Shown: positions 26,232 to 35,268, counted from the stretch's first letter. The stretch: DNA of 64,000 nucleotides from Butyrivibrio sp. Su6 (GCF_900108105.1 NZ_FNUR01000010.1:62001-126000), one strand, 5' to 3'. Numbers and translations are program-made. Notes: generated by a model from the sequence alone, not told the origin.

Positions 26232-26275
26232 AAGAAGACAAAACACTCATAAATAAAGTGTTTTGTCTTCTTTTT
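26232..26275. terminator. Bidirectional terminator between NUDIX gene and tRNA-Leu
   Basis: A perfect 16-bp stem (26232-26247 with 26257-26272, loop CATAAATAA) is flanked by T tracts on both strands: TTTTTT at its right end on +, and TTTTTTATTAC on -. It can end the NUDIX transcript and the oppositely directed tRNA transcript. Confidence 0.9.
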
Positions 26276-26278
26276 TAG

Positions 26279-26361
26279 TGCCGGCAGTGGGACTTGAACC
26301 CACACGTGGTTACCCACAACAGATTTTGAGTCTGCATCGTCTGCCATTCCGACATGCCGGC
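26279..26361 (-). tRNA. tRNA-Leu (anticodon CAA)
   Basis: This is an 83-nt tRNA on the minus strand. The acceptor stem GCCGGCA pairs with TGCCGGC. The anticodon arm is GCAGA-CTCAAAA-TCTGT, giving anticodon CAA (codon UUG). A variable arm typical of leucine tRNA (TTGTGGGTAACCACG region) is present, and the T arm contains GTTCAAGTC. CCA is not encoded. It has its own promoter at higher coordinates and a terminator just downstream. Confidence 0.93.
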
Positions 26362-26400
26362 TGATATAGGGCTGAATCATCTAACTGACACAGCTTTATT

Positions 26401-26429
26401 AGTTTAGCATAGGTATCATGGATATTCAA
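26401..26429 (-). promoter_or_regulatory. Promoter of tRNA-Leu
   Basis: On the minus strand TTGAAT (26429-26424) and TAAACT (26406-26401) are separated by 17 bp, with TGC in front of the -10 (extended -10). It lies about 40 bases upstream of the tRNA. Confidence 0.7.
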
Positions 26430-26481
26430 GTGATTTTTTGAGTGTAAACGCGTGCTTTGTGCATACATTTAAAGGGATATA

Positions 26482-26490
26482 TGCTATAAT
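26482..26490 (+). promoter_or_regulatory. Extended -10 promoter of the 7TM sensor gene
   Basis: TGCTATAAT is a perfect extended -10. No strong -35 is seen, which is usual for this type. A small palindrome TAGTA-AAG-TACTA (26490-26502) overlaps the expected start of transcription. Confidence 0.65.
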
Positions 26491-26554
26491 AGTAAAGTAC
26501 TATCGATAAAATGATAATAAAAGCGCTTCAACTCATGATTGAAATGAGGTATGC

Positions 26555-27610
26555 ATGATATATCTGGTTTGTTTCTGTATAGCACTTGTGATGCTGCTGT
26601 TTATAGTAGCTTATGAGAAAGCGATAGATGTCAATCTTATCTTACTTATTGCTGTAGTAGCAGTAGGTAATGGTGGTTATTATGCGCTTTACTCTTCGCA
26701 GAATCTTGAGGAAGCAATCCTTTCTAATACTATGTCTTACGTTATTGGTATTTTTGCGCCAACAGTTCTTTTTCTTATTATTTGTAATATCTGTCACGTA
26801 TTTGTTCCCAAGATTGTAAGCTCGATTTTGTATGCAGTTCAAATTGTTATCTTTCTTACTGTAAGTACAGTAGGAAAATCTGATATCTTCTATAAAACTG
26901 TAGAATATAGTACAGATGGCGGTGGTGCCTATCTTATTAAGACTTATGGCCCGATGCACTCAGTTTTCTTGGTTTTTTTGCTTCTTTATACTACGGCCGG
27001 TATCGTAGTCTGCATGTATTCTCTTAGTAGGAAGACTGTAGTCAGCAGAACTAATGTCAACATCATTCTTTTTATGGATATGCTTGTTGTAGGAGTATAT
27101 CTTGTTGAGAAATTCATACATCTTGAATTTGAGCTTATCCCTATTTTCCTGACTTTTTCCATAGCTGTAATCATGGTGCCACTTATCAGAATATCAGTGT
27201 ATTCCGTTTACAATAACAAGGATATTTTTGAGGATGAGATAAATAGTACAGGATACATTATTTTTAGCAGAAAGCTAAAGTATATGGGATGTAATGACTA
27301 TGCGAAAGTTCTTTTCCCTGAGCTTGATAAATGGGAGCTTGAAAAAAAGATTCCGGGTAATGGAGGGCGGTTTAATACATTCCTTCGAAAACCGCTTATG
27401 GATTATGTAAAAGAGAATACCACAAAAAAGACCCCGGTAAAGACTTATGGGTATAAGGGGCAGATTTACAGATATGAAATAGCAAAGCTTATGAGCAGCA
27501 AGAAATGGTCAATAGGGTATCTTATCAAGGTGCGAAATGTGACCGAAGTCATCAGGGAAAACGCAAAAGTACCATCGGAGCAGACTGATGAAGAGAAATC
27601 TCAGATATAA
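26555..27610 (+). CDS. 7TM membrane protein with C-terminal PAS-like domain
   Basis: This 351-residue protein has an N-terminal region of about seven hydrophobic helices (residues 1-215) resembling the N-terminal 7TM sensor of some histidine kinases. A soluble C-terminal domain (about 225-340), with DEINSTGYIIFSRKLKYMGCNDYAKVLFP, resembles a PAS domain. No kinase, GGDEF or HD domain follows. The last 23 bases overlap the next gene, an HD-GYP protein, so the two are probably made together and may form a two-part sensor for cyclic-di-GMP turnover. The signal sensed is unknown. Confidence 0.7.
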   Translation: MIYLVCFCIALVMLLFIVAYEKAIDVNLILLIAVVAVGNGGYYALYSSQNLEEAILSNTMSYVIGIFAPTVLFLIICNICHVFVPKIVSSILYAVQIVIFLTVSTVGKSDIFYKTVEYSTDGGGAYLIKTYGPMHSVFLVFLLLYTTAGIVVCMYSLSRKTVVSRTNVNIILFMDMLVVGVYLVEKFIHLEFELIPIFLTFSIAVIMVPLIRISVYSVYNNKDIFEDEINSTGYIIFSRKLKYMGCNDYAKVLFPELDKWELEKKIPGNGGRFNTFLRKPLMDYVKENTTKKTPVKTYGYKGQIYRYEIAKLMSSKKWSIGYLIKVRNVTEVIRENAKVPSEQTDEEKSQI

Positions 27611-29750
27611 GTCCAGTGAAATATTGGAAAACCTTATCAGCATAGGGCTATTGTTTGTGCTAGCACTGACAATAGTTACCATGGGTATTGCTTTTTTTGA
27701 CCGCAGGGATGCTGATGAAGCCTATATGGGGTCCTTTGATACGGACAGCTTTAATCAGGGATGGACAATTTCTGGAGATGATTCAGGTGAAAAGATTGAA
27801 CTTCCCTGGGTAGTACCTTCTGAATATGGTGATAAGATAACAATCGTCAATACGCTGCCAAGGCTCCTTAATAATGGAATGAGCCTTATGGTCAGATCTA
27901 ATATGGAAGATGTTTACGTGTATGTGGATGGAAAACTTAGAAGTGAGTATTCTACCGAATCCATGGAATACATGTCTTACTACATCCCAAGTGCGTATCT
28001 TGTTACTACTTTGTATTCTTCCGATTCCGGAAAAGAAATACGAGTAGTAGTTAAATTCAAAACAAACAGAATAGTAAATGACATGAGTATAAGCTATGGT
28101 AATAATGTCTGGTTCAAGGTTATTAAAAATGGACTTTGGGTTAATATCAGTGCCATAATAGTTTGTGCTCTTGGAGCAGTTTTGTTTGTGACGTCACTGT
28201 TTTTTGGAAATTCATTTAGAGTTGGAGCAACCAAAAATCTGGGACTGCTCATGATGAATATCACGCTGTGGGTTCTTAGCGAGTCTACATTAAGACAGTT
28301 CATTTTCCATAGACCCTCATTATCAAGGTATTTTTCCTATTTCCTTGTGGAACTTATAGGAGCTCTGTCATGTATGTATTTTGATGAGGTGCAGCACAGA
28401 GTTTATCATAAGAGATATCTTGTGCTTGAAGGCCTTGTCCTTGGACAGATCATTATAAACATTCTTTTGACCATGGGAGGGATTTTTGATCTGTATCAGA
28501 CCATGGCCATTTCCCAGGTATTAAACGCAGTCTGTGCAATTGTCTCTATCGTAAACATCTTTACTGATATCAGAACAAAAAGAGTCAGAGAATATCATAT
28601 AACGACTGTAGGTATGATATTTTTCATATTCTCGGCAATTATTGAATTTGCAGGCTATCATTTTGGAATGTTCAGTTTATTTGGCGCTCGTATATGTACG
28701 GGGCTTTTGCTTTTGATGGCGGCAACTGTCATCCAGACACTTTATGATGAGATAAAGCTTTACAGAAATACTGAAAAGAACCGCGTTTCCATGACTATAA
28801 ATACCATACAGACCATCGCAAGTGCTATAGATGCCAGAGATGAGTACACAGGAGGGCATTCTGAGCGTGTGGGATTATATGCCGAGAGACTTGCAAGAGA
28901 AATGGCTGCAGACTATGACTTTAGCGAGGAAGATATATTAACAATTCATTATGTGGGGCTTGTTCACGATATCGGAAAAATAGGGGTTGCAGATAATGTC
29001 CTCAATAAACCCGGAAAACTAAATGATGAAGAATATAGTCTGATGAAAAAACATACAGAAATAGGGTATGAGATCATGAATACTCTTGGAGAGGGCATGA
29101 AAGTTCTTTTGGACGGAATAAGATATCATCATGAGAGATTTGATGGAAAAGGTTATCCGGATGGCCTTTCTGACACTGATATCCCGTTGGTTGCACGAAT
29201 ACTTGCTATAGCAGACAGCTATGATGCGATGACTTCTGATCGTGTGTACAGAAACAGGCTGACAGACGAAGAAGTAAGAGAGCAGTTTGTTAATGGGGCC
29301 GGTACGCAGTTTGATCCGTTACTTGTAGATATATTTGTTGGTCTTTTAGATGATAAAGAAATAAGTGCTGTTACTCTAAATGATGTTAAGGATAATGGGA
29401 TATCAGGTAAAAAGAATTCTGGGCTTCTTGAGACAAAGCTTCAAAGTGATCTTTTACTTGGAAAAGAAAATATTCTCAACCCTTCTCATGTCAGAATGCT
29501 ATGTTATGTTATGAAACTTATGGAAAAGAAGGGAAAACAGTATCAGTTACTTTTTGTAAAACCTTTGGGATATGAAGATCAGTATAGACAGGTTGTAAAA
29601 GAAATAACTGATGCACATGACGTCAATATTCAGTATACAGAAGGTCAATATATAGTTGCTTTTTATGATAAAGAAGAATCACAGATTGAAGAATATGAAA
29701 ATGCGATCAATAAAGCCTGCCCGACAGCAGAAATAAAACGACTTTCGTGA
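27588..29750 (+). CDS. Membrane-bound HD-GYP phosphodiesterase
   Basis: This 720-residue protein has an N-terminal membrane helix, an extracytoplasmic domain (about 45-180) and then several helices of a 7TMR-DISM-like region (about 190-390). The HD-GYP domain at about 415-580 has the HD pair in HDIGK (about 460) and the signature HHERFDGKGYPDG (about 513-525). HD-GYP proteins hydrolyse cyclic-di-GMP, a second messenger often controlling exopolysaccharide and motility. The C-terminal 110 residues form an extra unknown domain. It overlaps the preceding 7TM gene by 23 bases. Confidence 0.88.
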   Translation: MKRNLRYKSSEILENLISIGLLFVLALTIVTMGIAFFDRRDADEAYMGSFDTDSFNQGWTISGDDSGEKIELPWVVPSEYGDKITIVNTLPRLLNNGMSLMVRSNMEDVYVYVDGKLRSEYSTESMEYMSYYIPSAYLVTTLYSSDSGKEIRVVVKFKTNRIVNDMSISYGNNVWFKVIKNGLWVNISAIIVCALGAVLFVTSLFFGNSFRVGATKNLGLLMMNITLWVLSESTLRQFIFHRPSLSRYFSYFLVELIGALSCMYFDEVQHRVYHKRYLVLEGLVLGQIIINILLTMGGIFDLYQTMAISQVLNAVCAIVSIVNIFTDIRTKRVREYHITTVGMIFFIFSAIIEFAGYHFGMFSLFGARICTGLLLLMAATVIQTLYDEIKLYRNTEKNRVSMTINTIQTIASAIDARDEYTGGHSERVGLYAERLAREMAADYDFSEEDILTIHYVGLVHDIGKIGVADNVLNKPGKLNDEEYSLMKKHTEIGYEIMNTLGEGMKVLLDGIRYHHERFDGKGYPDGLSDTDIPLVARILAIADSYDAMTSDRVYRNRLTDEEVREQFVNGAGTQFDPLLVDIFVGLLDDKEISAVTLNDVKDNGISGKKNSGLLETKLQSDLLLGKENILNPSHVRMLCYVMKLMEKKGKQYQLLFVKPLGYEDQYRQVVKEITDAHDVNIQYTEGQYIVAFYDKEESQIEEYENAINKACPTAEIKRLS

Positions 29751-29802
29751 AAATGTGATACACTATATATAGTATTATTATAAACGTTTCAAAGGGGCAC
29801 TT

Positions 29803-30888
29803 ATGAAGCTGATATCTGTTAACAAACTTGAACCCGGAATGGTGGTTTCGGAAAATATCTATACCATAGATGACAGGCTTGTTCTTCCCAAGGGAACAGT
29901 GCTGGACAGTAAGGGTATCGAGAGGATAAAGTCACATTCTCTTTATAATATTTTTATAGAGGATGAGGTTAAACCTGTTCCTAAATCTGTTCCAATAAAG
30001 CCCAAGGCAGAGCTTTCCTATTCAGAGAAGCTAAAGAATTCCGAAGGGTTCATTAGATTCAAACAGCATCTTGAAGAGAACGCTGAAAAGCTTGAAGAGT
30101 CTTTTCGTATGATCGCTAATGATACTATGCCTCTTGATGTTGATAAGCTTACAGAACCTGTTTATCATCTCTTTGTTGAAGCTGGTGGAACAGCAGGCGT
30201 TTTTGATATGCTCCATAACCTTAGGGATAATTCCGATGCAGTATATATGCATAGCCTTAATGTATCTTTGATATGCAATACCCTTGCTACATGGATGAGA
30301 CTTCCCAAGGAAAAGATACATCTTGCTACAGCAGGTGGTCTATTGCATGATATTGGGAAAGTGCTTCTCCCACCTGAACTTCTTACTAAAACTACTCCTC
30401 TTACACCCTTTGAACAGAAGACCATGAATGAACATGTGGTAAAGGGGTATGAGCTTGTTAAAGACAAGGATATTGATATTCATATCAAAAACTGTGTTTT
30501 GATGCACCATGAACTCAGGGATGGTTCAGGTTTTCCATTTCATCTGAAAAATGAACAGATAGATGAGATAGCATCAATCGTAACTGTTGCTAACGTCTAT
30601 GATGAAATGACTTCTCAAAAATTGTACAGATCACAGATTTGTCCTTTTGAGGTAATTGAGCAGTTTGAGGAAGAGGGAATTGATAAATATGATCCCAATG
30701 CCATCATGACCTTCCTTAGTAATATTGTTAATACTTTTATTGCCAATAGAGTAATGTTAAATAATGGTAAGACCGGAGATATTATCTTTGTAAATCCCAA
30801 TCATTTGGCAAGGCCTGTTGTGAAGTGCGGTGATACTTACGTCGATCTTGCTACAAACAGGCAACTGTCTATTGTGGCTGTGATCTAG
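29803..30888 (+). CDS. HD-GYP-like protein with degenerate signature
   Basis: This is a 361-residue soluble protein. The N-terminus (KLEPGMVVSENIYTIDDRLVLPKGT) is the DUF3391-like or small beta module often found before HD-GYP domains. The HD domain has HDIGK near residue 183, but the GYP region reads HHELRDGSGFPFHL, so the signature is GFP with K replaced by S. The C-terminus carries a beta-rich tail (TGDIIFVNPNHLARPVV) typical of clostridial members. It may be an active variant or a binding-only protein. It lies 52 bases after the first HD-GYP gene. Confidence 0.82.
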   Translation: MKLISVNKLEPGMVVSENIYTIDDRLVLPKGTVLDSKGIERIKSHSLYNIFIEDEVKPVPKSVPIKPKAELSYSEKLKNSEGFIRFKQHLEENAEKLEESFRMIANDTMPLDVDKLTEPVYHLFVEAGGTAGVFDMLHNLRDNSDAVYMHSLNVSLICNTLATWMRLPKEKIHLATAGGLLHDIGKVLLPPELLTKTTPLTPFEQKTMNEHVVKGYELVKDKDIDIHIKNCVLMHHELRDGSGFPFHLKNEQIDEIASIVTVANVYDEMTSQKLYRSQICPFEVIEQFEEEGIDKYDPNAIMTFLSNIVNTFIANRVMLNNGKTGDIIFVNPNHLARPVVKCGDTYVDLATNRQLSIVAVI

Positions 30889-30987
30889 ATTTTTCCTTAC
30901 GCTGGGGTAAATTTGCACAAATAGCGAATACTAAAATTGTAAAAAGCGTTTCTTGAAGAAATGGGCTTTTTTGTATACTATTAAGAT

Positions 30988-31020
30988 ATGGAAACTAAAA
31001 TACGCATTAATGGTTTCCAT
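30988..31020 (+). promoter_or_regulatory. Candidate operator upstream of the GT-B-like/transporter pair
   Basis: An inverted repeat ATGGAAAC (30988-30995) and GTTTCCAT (31013-31020) follows a possible -10 (TATACT, 30974-30979). No strong -35 is seen. It may be the binding site of a sugar-responsive regulator; the gap between arms (17 bp) is long for a single dimer site. Confidence 0.4.
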
Positions 31021-31083
31021 AATGGTAAATAAATGTTATTAGTATATAAGAAGCCTCTTTTTAGTGGCAGAAAAGGGAAGATT

Positions 31084-32556
31084 ATGACTGAAAAATCTAA
31101 AGTTATTTTTGGTAATGTGATCAGTGATAAAGATTACAGATCATCGGTTAAGTCCAAGAAAAGCTATATAAAGAAATACGGTGATGATTCAAATGTAAAC
31201 TACGGCTTTGATGTTGTAGACAATGATGTTATCGGCCCGCTTCTTGGGGTTAAAAATGTTGAAGTTTCATCTAAGGCTCCTGTTTCGGAGATGGACAGGG
31301 AGAACGGAATCATTGTTGGAAATATAAGAATGGGATTTGGCCATTACAGAATCTCAATGGCAATGGCATCATACGCCCATCATCTCGGATATACCCCATA
31401 TTGGATGGATCTTAATTCATATAAAGAGACAACCTGTACCAAGGTTATAGGTGCTCAGAATGACCTTTATTCTCTTGGATCAAGACTCAGCAAGAACCCA
31501 ATTTTCAATAAGCTTGTCTGGGAACCTATGAACTATGAGGGATTCAGAGCTCTTTCATATAACGCCAAGGATCAGAAGAATGCAGAGCTCATGGCACCTG
31601 TATATAAAAATGTGCCTAAGGATATTCCTGTTATTGCAACTCATGCATGGCCTGCACAGGCAGCAGTTCATGCAGGAATGAAATATGTAGTTAATGCCAT
31701 TCCTGATAACTGGCCAATGGCTCTTCATTTATCTGAAGGCTCAGTTCATACAATACAATGCAAGAATGCTTATATGGGCTATCGTGTACTCAATGGAATG
31801 AATAAAAAGAGTGTGTCAAAGCCTATGCCAAAGGACGCTCTTGTTTATACAGGACATTATATCGACTATGAGCTTGTATCCAATATTGAAAAAGACTGTG
31901 ATATGAGAATTGCCAGAAAGAAAAATGGCGATCCTATGAGATTTCTTTTGACTATCGGCGGAGCAGGAGCACAGAAAGAGATATTTGCAGAGATCATAAA
32001 GCACCTGATCCCAAGTATAAAAGATGGAAAGGCTGTTCTCTACGTTAATGTCGGAGATTACAGAAACGTTTGGGATGAGCTTGTAGCCGAGATAGATGGC
32101 ATGAAGGCTCTTGCTACAGAGCATATGAATGATTGGAAGGATACACTTGAGTTTGCAGAGAAAACCCTTGATCCTTCAAATCTTATTACAGGAATACACG
32201 GCTTTTATCACAAGAACATTTTTGAGGCAGTATACGCAACAAATCTTCTCATGAGAAGCTGCGATGTACTTGTTACAAAGCCAAGTGAACTGGCCTTTTA
32301 TCCTGTTCCAAAGCTCTTTATAAAGAGAGTCGGTAAGCATGAGATGTGGGGAGCAATCCATTCAGCAGAGATTGGTGATGGTACACTTGAGTGCAGAGAT
32401 ATACCACATATCCTTCAGATGGTTGACCAGTTCCTTGAAACTGATCTTTTGAATGAGATGTGTGAGAGCATAGTTCTTAACAAAAAAATGGGTATCTATG
32501 ACGGAGCAAAAAAAGTTGTTGAGCTTGCTGTAAAGCTTAAGGAGGGTAAAAAATAA
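31084..32556 (+). CDS. GT-B-like glycosyltransferase-fold protein of unknown specificity
   Basis: This is 490 residues from ATG 31084, which has AAGGGAAG upstream; the longer frame from 31033 lacks a ribosome site. No standard family name is recognised. Two features suggest a two-domain GT-B fold like MurG or the diacylglycerol glucosyltransferases: NIRMGFGHYRIS near residues 79-90, recalling their G-x-GH-x-R loop, and CDVLVTKPSELAFYPVPKLF near the C-terminus, recalling the sugar-nucleotide loop. No signal peptide is seen. Its TAA overlaps the ATG of a GPH-family transporter (TAATG), so the two are translationally coupled and probably act on the same sugar or glycoside. Confidence 0.5.
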   Translation: MTEKSKVIFGNVISDKDYRSSVKSKKSYIKKYGDDSNVNYGFDVVDNDVIGPLLGVKNVEVSSKAPVSEMDRENGIIVGNIRMGFGHYRISMAMASYAHHLGYTPYWMDLNSYKETTCTKVIGAQNDLYSLGSRLSKNPIFNKLVWEPMNYEGFRALSYNAKDQKNAELMAPVYKNVPKDIPVIATHAWPAQAAVHAGMKYVVNAIPDNWPMALHLSEGSVHTIQCKNAYMGYRVLNGMNKKSVSKPMPKDALVYTGHYIDYELVSNIEKDCDMRIARKKNGDPMRFLLTIGGAGAQKEIFAEIIKHLIPSIKDGKAVLYVNVGDYRNVWDELVAEIDGMKALATEHMNDWKDTLEFAEKTLDPSNLITGIHGFYHKNIFEAVYATNLLMRSCDVLVTKPSELAFYPVPKLFIKRVGKHEMWGAIHSAEIGDGTLECRDIPHILQMVDQFLETDLLNEMCESIVLNKKMGIYDGAKKVVELAVKLKEGKK

Positions 32557-33995
32557 TGGAAAAAGCAAAACTGTCAGGGGCTGCGAAGGCGTCCTATGGA
32601 CTGGGTGCTGTGGGAAAAGACATGGTATACATGCTTTCAGCATCTTATGTACTTTATTATTTTCAGGATATTTTAGGGGTAAGCGCTGCTGCAATGGGCG
32701 TTATTCTTATGGTGGCACGAGTATTTGATGCGTTTAACGATCCTATCATGGGAGCGATAGTTGCCAAGACCAAGACCCGTTGGGGCAAGTTCAGACCTTG
32801 GCTTCTTATAGGAACGATCACAAATGCAATCGTTCTTTATCTTATGTTCTCAGCTCCGCCAACTCTTTCAGGAAGCGGACTTGTGGCTTATGCTGCTGTA
32901 ACTTACATAGTTTGGGGTGTTACCTATACAATGATGGATATCCCATATTGGTCAATGATCCCTGCCTTTACTGAGGGCGGAAAAGAGAGAGAGGGCCTCA
33001 CAACACTTGCTCGTTCATGTGCAGGAGTTGGTTCTGCTGTTATCACTATCATCACAGTAATGTCAGTATCTGCTCTTGGTAGAACCTTTGGACCTGCAGG
33101 AATCTCAGACAGAGAAGTTGAAAGAATCGGTTTTTCTTACTTTTCAATTGCTGTAGCAGTTCTCTTTGTATTATTTACAGTTATCTGCTGCATCAATGTA
33201 AAAGAAAAAGCTACAACAGATATGAAGTCAGCTTCAATAGGAGAGATGTTCAAGGCTCTTATCCAGAATGACCAGGCTATGGCAGTAACTGTAGCAATCG
33301 TAATTGTAAACTGCTCAATTTATATTACATCAAACCTTGTTATCTATTTCTTTAAATATGATTTTGGCGGAACAGGCTGGAGAGGTGATTATACTCTGTT
33401 TTCTACTTTTGGCGGCGGAATACAGATCCTTGCAATGATGCTTTTATATCCATTCCTTAGAAAGTTCTTTTCATCAATTCAGATTTATTATGTCAGCCTT
33501 GGAATGGCTATTGCAGGATACATTTCACTTCTTGTTTTGGCATCAACATCTATGAGCAATGTGTTCCTGTTATTTGTACCGGGATTCTTTATCTTTGCTG
33601 CAAATGGTATGCTTGCTGTTATAACAACAGTATTTCTTGCCAACACTGTTGACTATGGTGATCTTAAGAATAAGCGCCGCGATGAATCTGTTATTTTTTC
33701 AATGCAGACATTTGTAGTTAAGCTTGCTTCCGGAATTTCAGCGCTTATTGCATCTTTAGCACTTCAGATCCTTGCACTTTCACAGGATGTTGAGGAAACT
33801 GCTGAGAAAATTGATTACTCACTTGGAGTAGAAGCTGCTCAGAAGATGGGACTTAGAATGACAATGACTCTTATTCCTATCGCAGGTCTTATCTTTGCAA
33901 TCTTCTGGTTTAAGAAAAAATACATTTTAACAGACGAAAAATTACAGGAAATATCTGTGGAACTTGTAAAAAGGGAAACTGAAAAAATGAAGTAA
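32556..33995 (+). CDS. GPH-family (MelB-like) sugar:cation symporter
   Basis: This 479-residue membrane protein has about twelve hydrophobic segments. Family features are the N-terminal YGLGAVGKDMVYML, the DAFNDPIMGAIVAKTKTRWGKFRPW loop, containing the D-x2-NDP cation-site region, and a later loop RDESVIFSMQTFVVK. GPH proteins import glycosides with Na+ or H+. The gene is coupled to the GT-B-like gene upstream and followed by a strong terminator, so the two form a complete transcription unit. Confidence 0.88.
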   Translation: MEKAKLSGAAKASYGLGAVGKDMVYMLSASYVLYYFQDILGVSAAAMGVILMVARVFDAFNDPIMGAIVAKTKTRWGKFRPWLLIGTITNAIVLYLMFSAPPTLSGSGLVAYAAVTYIVWGVTYTMMDIPYWSMIPAFTEGGKEREGLTTLARSCAGVGSAVITIITVMSVSALGRTFGPAGISDREVERIGFSYFSIAVAVLFVLFTVICCINVKEKATTDMKSASIGEMFKALIQNDQAMAVTVAIVIVNCSIYITSNLVIYFFKYDFGGTGWRGDYTLFSTFGGGIQILAMMLLYPFLRKFFSSIQIYYVSLGMAIAGYISLLVLASTSMSNVFLLFVPGFFIFAANGMLAVITTVFLANTVDYGDLKNKRRDESVIFSMQTFVVKLASGISALIASLALQILALSQDVEETAEKIDYSLGVEAAQKMGLRMTMTLIPIAGLIFAIFWFKKKYILTDEKLQEISVELVKRETEKMK

Positions 33996-34014
33996 TTCAT
34001 AATTATACGAAAAG

Positions 34015-34057
34015 AAGGGTTATGTGTGGAAAATTGCCGCACATAACCCTTTTTTTC
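34015..34057 (+). terminator. Intrinsic terminator after the sugar transporter gene
   Basis: A 15-bp stem (34015-34029 with 34037-34051, one G-T pair) with an AAAATTG loop is followed by six or more T. It separates the housekeeping part from the polysaccharide locus. Confidence 0.9.
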
Positions 34058-34127
34058 TAATTATAAAATAATTATAAAATCACAAAAAAATGCCGAATTA
34101 TGATAGATATTATGATTAAAAACACGC

Positions 34128-34193
34128 TATAATTTGTAACAGTATTGTAATAAGTATTACAGGATTGATAGAAATGAATATTGATTCATTTCT
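34128..34193 (+). promoter_or_regulatory. Promoter and leader of the polysaccharide locus
   Basis: A perfect -10 TATAAT (34128-34133) has only a weak -35 (AGATAT at 34105). Close to the expected start is a palindrome TGTAATA-AG-TATTACA (34146-34161). A perfect 10-bp hairpin follows (34170-34179 and 34184-34193, loop ATTG), without a U tract. About 95 further bases reach the first gene and show no clear structure. Upstream, TTATGA motifs resemble those before the surface protein gene. The weak -35 and the palindrome suggest an activator- or repressor-controlled promoter. Confidence 0.55.
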
Positions 34194-34290
34194 TTAGGGC
34201 GGATCAATCAATACTTCAAGGGTGGAAAAACAGTACTATTCGGGATTTTTTAACGGCTTTTTATTTTCTTATTAATGGGAGGGGACTTGT

Positions 34291-34761
34291 ATGAGTCAAA
34301 GTACGGCTAAAGTTGCGTTCGTAGCGTCTTCAGGTGGTCACCTGGAGGAAATTTCCAGATTAAAAGAAATAGAAAAAAAATACGATTGTTTTCTTGTTAC
34401 AGAAAAAAGTGATTTTGAGGTCAAGGATTTTTGTAACAGACATTATTATGTCCCACAGATGAATAGAAAGCAGGCACAGTTTCCTATTAAGTTTATTTAT
34501 CTGTTCCTTAGGACAATACAGATATTACTTAAAGAGAAGCCTGAATTCATCATTACAACAGGAGCTCTTATAGCGTATCCCTTCTGTGTGGTAGGTAAGC
34601 TCTTAGGAATAAAGGTTATTTATGTAGAATCTTTTGCCAGGGTTAACCATCCGTCAATGACAGGAAAGCTTGTATATAACCTGTCGGATCTTTTCATGGT
34701 TCAGTGGGAAGATATGCTTGAGAATTATCCAAAATCAATGCTTGGTGGTGAAATATTTTAA
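34291..34761 (+). CDS. PssD/Cps14F-like (Alg14-type) glycosyltransferase subunit
   Basis: This 156-residue protein has the Alg14 fold: VAFVASSGGHLEEISRLKEIE at the N-terminus, a hydrophobic helix near residues 70-85, TTGALIAYPFCVVGKLLGIKVIYVESFARV, and DLFMVQWEDMLENYPKS near the end. Alg14-like proteins anchor their catalytic Alg13-like partner at the membrane to add the second sugar to a lipid-linked acceptor. The partner gene follows after 24 bases. The GGGAGGGG site is strong. It is the first gene of the polysaccharide locus. Confidence 0.9.
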   Translation: MSQSTAKVAFVASSGGHLEEISRLKEIEKKYDCFLVTEKSDFEVKDFCNRHYYVPQMNRKQAQFPIKFIYLFLRTIQILLKEKPEFIITTGALIAYPFCVVGKLLGIKVIYVESFARVNHPSMTGKLVYNLSDLFMVQWEDMLENYPKSMLGGEIF

Positions 34762-34785
34762 ATTTGCATCGTGGGGGGTGTTGTC

Positions 34786-35268
34786 TTGATTTTTGTTACG
34801 CTTGGAACACAAAAATTTCAGATGAACAGACTGGTTAAGGCGGTTGATGAACTTGCCGGCAAAAATATTGTTGGAGAAGAGATTTTTATTCAGACCGGTT
34901 CTTCAACATACAAGCCCAAGAATTGTAAGTATGTTGACTTTATTGATTCTGAGGAATATGCAAAAAAAATATCTGAATGCAGCATACTTATCACACACGC
35001 AGGGGTAGGAACCATAATTACCGGAACCAATGCCAAAAAGCCTGTAATAGTAGTTCCAAGGCAGAGCAAGTTCGGAGAGCACGTGGATGACCACCAGGGA
35101 GAGATAGCAAATGCTTTTTCATCAAAAGGATGCGTGCTTAGCTGCGAAAATGTTGATGAGCTTGGCGATTATATTGAAAAAGCAAAAACTTATGATTTTA
35201 AGCCTTATGAAGTAAAGGGCGGTAACATAGAAGATATAATACTGAATTTTATGGGAATGTTTGATTAA
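34786..35268 (+). CDS. PssE/Cps14G-like (Alg13-type) glycosyltransferase subunit
   Basis: This is 160 residues, with a TTG start at 34786 placed 8 bases after GTGGGGGG; the in-frame GTG at 34771 lies inside that site. The start gives the family N-terminus MIFVTLGTQKFQMNRLV. The UDP-sugar-binding half is clear: ILITHAGVGTIITGTNAKKPVIVVPR and the conserved EHVDDHQGEIA. Works with the Alg14-type subunit to transfer a sugar onto the lipid-linked product of the initiating transferase encoded next. Confidence 0.9.
   Translation: MIFVTLGTQKFQMNRLVKAVDELAGKNIVGEEIFIQTGSSTYKPKNCKYVDFIDSEEYAKKISECSILITHAGVGTIITGTNAKKPVIVVPRQSKFGEHVDDHQGEIANAFSSKGCVLSCENVDELGDYIEKAKTYDFKPYEVKGGNIEDIILNFMGMFD

Noticed and set aside
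29751-29802. A cyclic-di-GMP riboswitch before the HD-GYP genes or the polysaccharide locus
   Set aside because: None of the conserved GEMM elements is seen in the 52-base gap, in 26460-26554 or in 34134-34290.
34090-34193. Mini-frames of 7-10 codons in the polysaccharide leader considered as lasso precursors
   Set aside because: They are too short to hold a leader and a core, have no ribosome sites, and lack the Y-P-L leader pattern.
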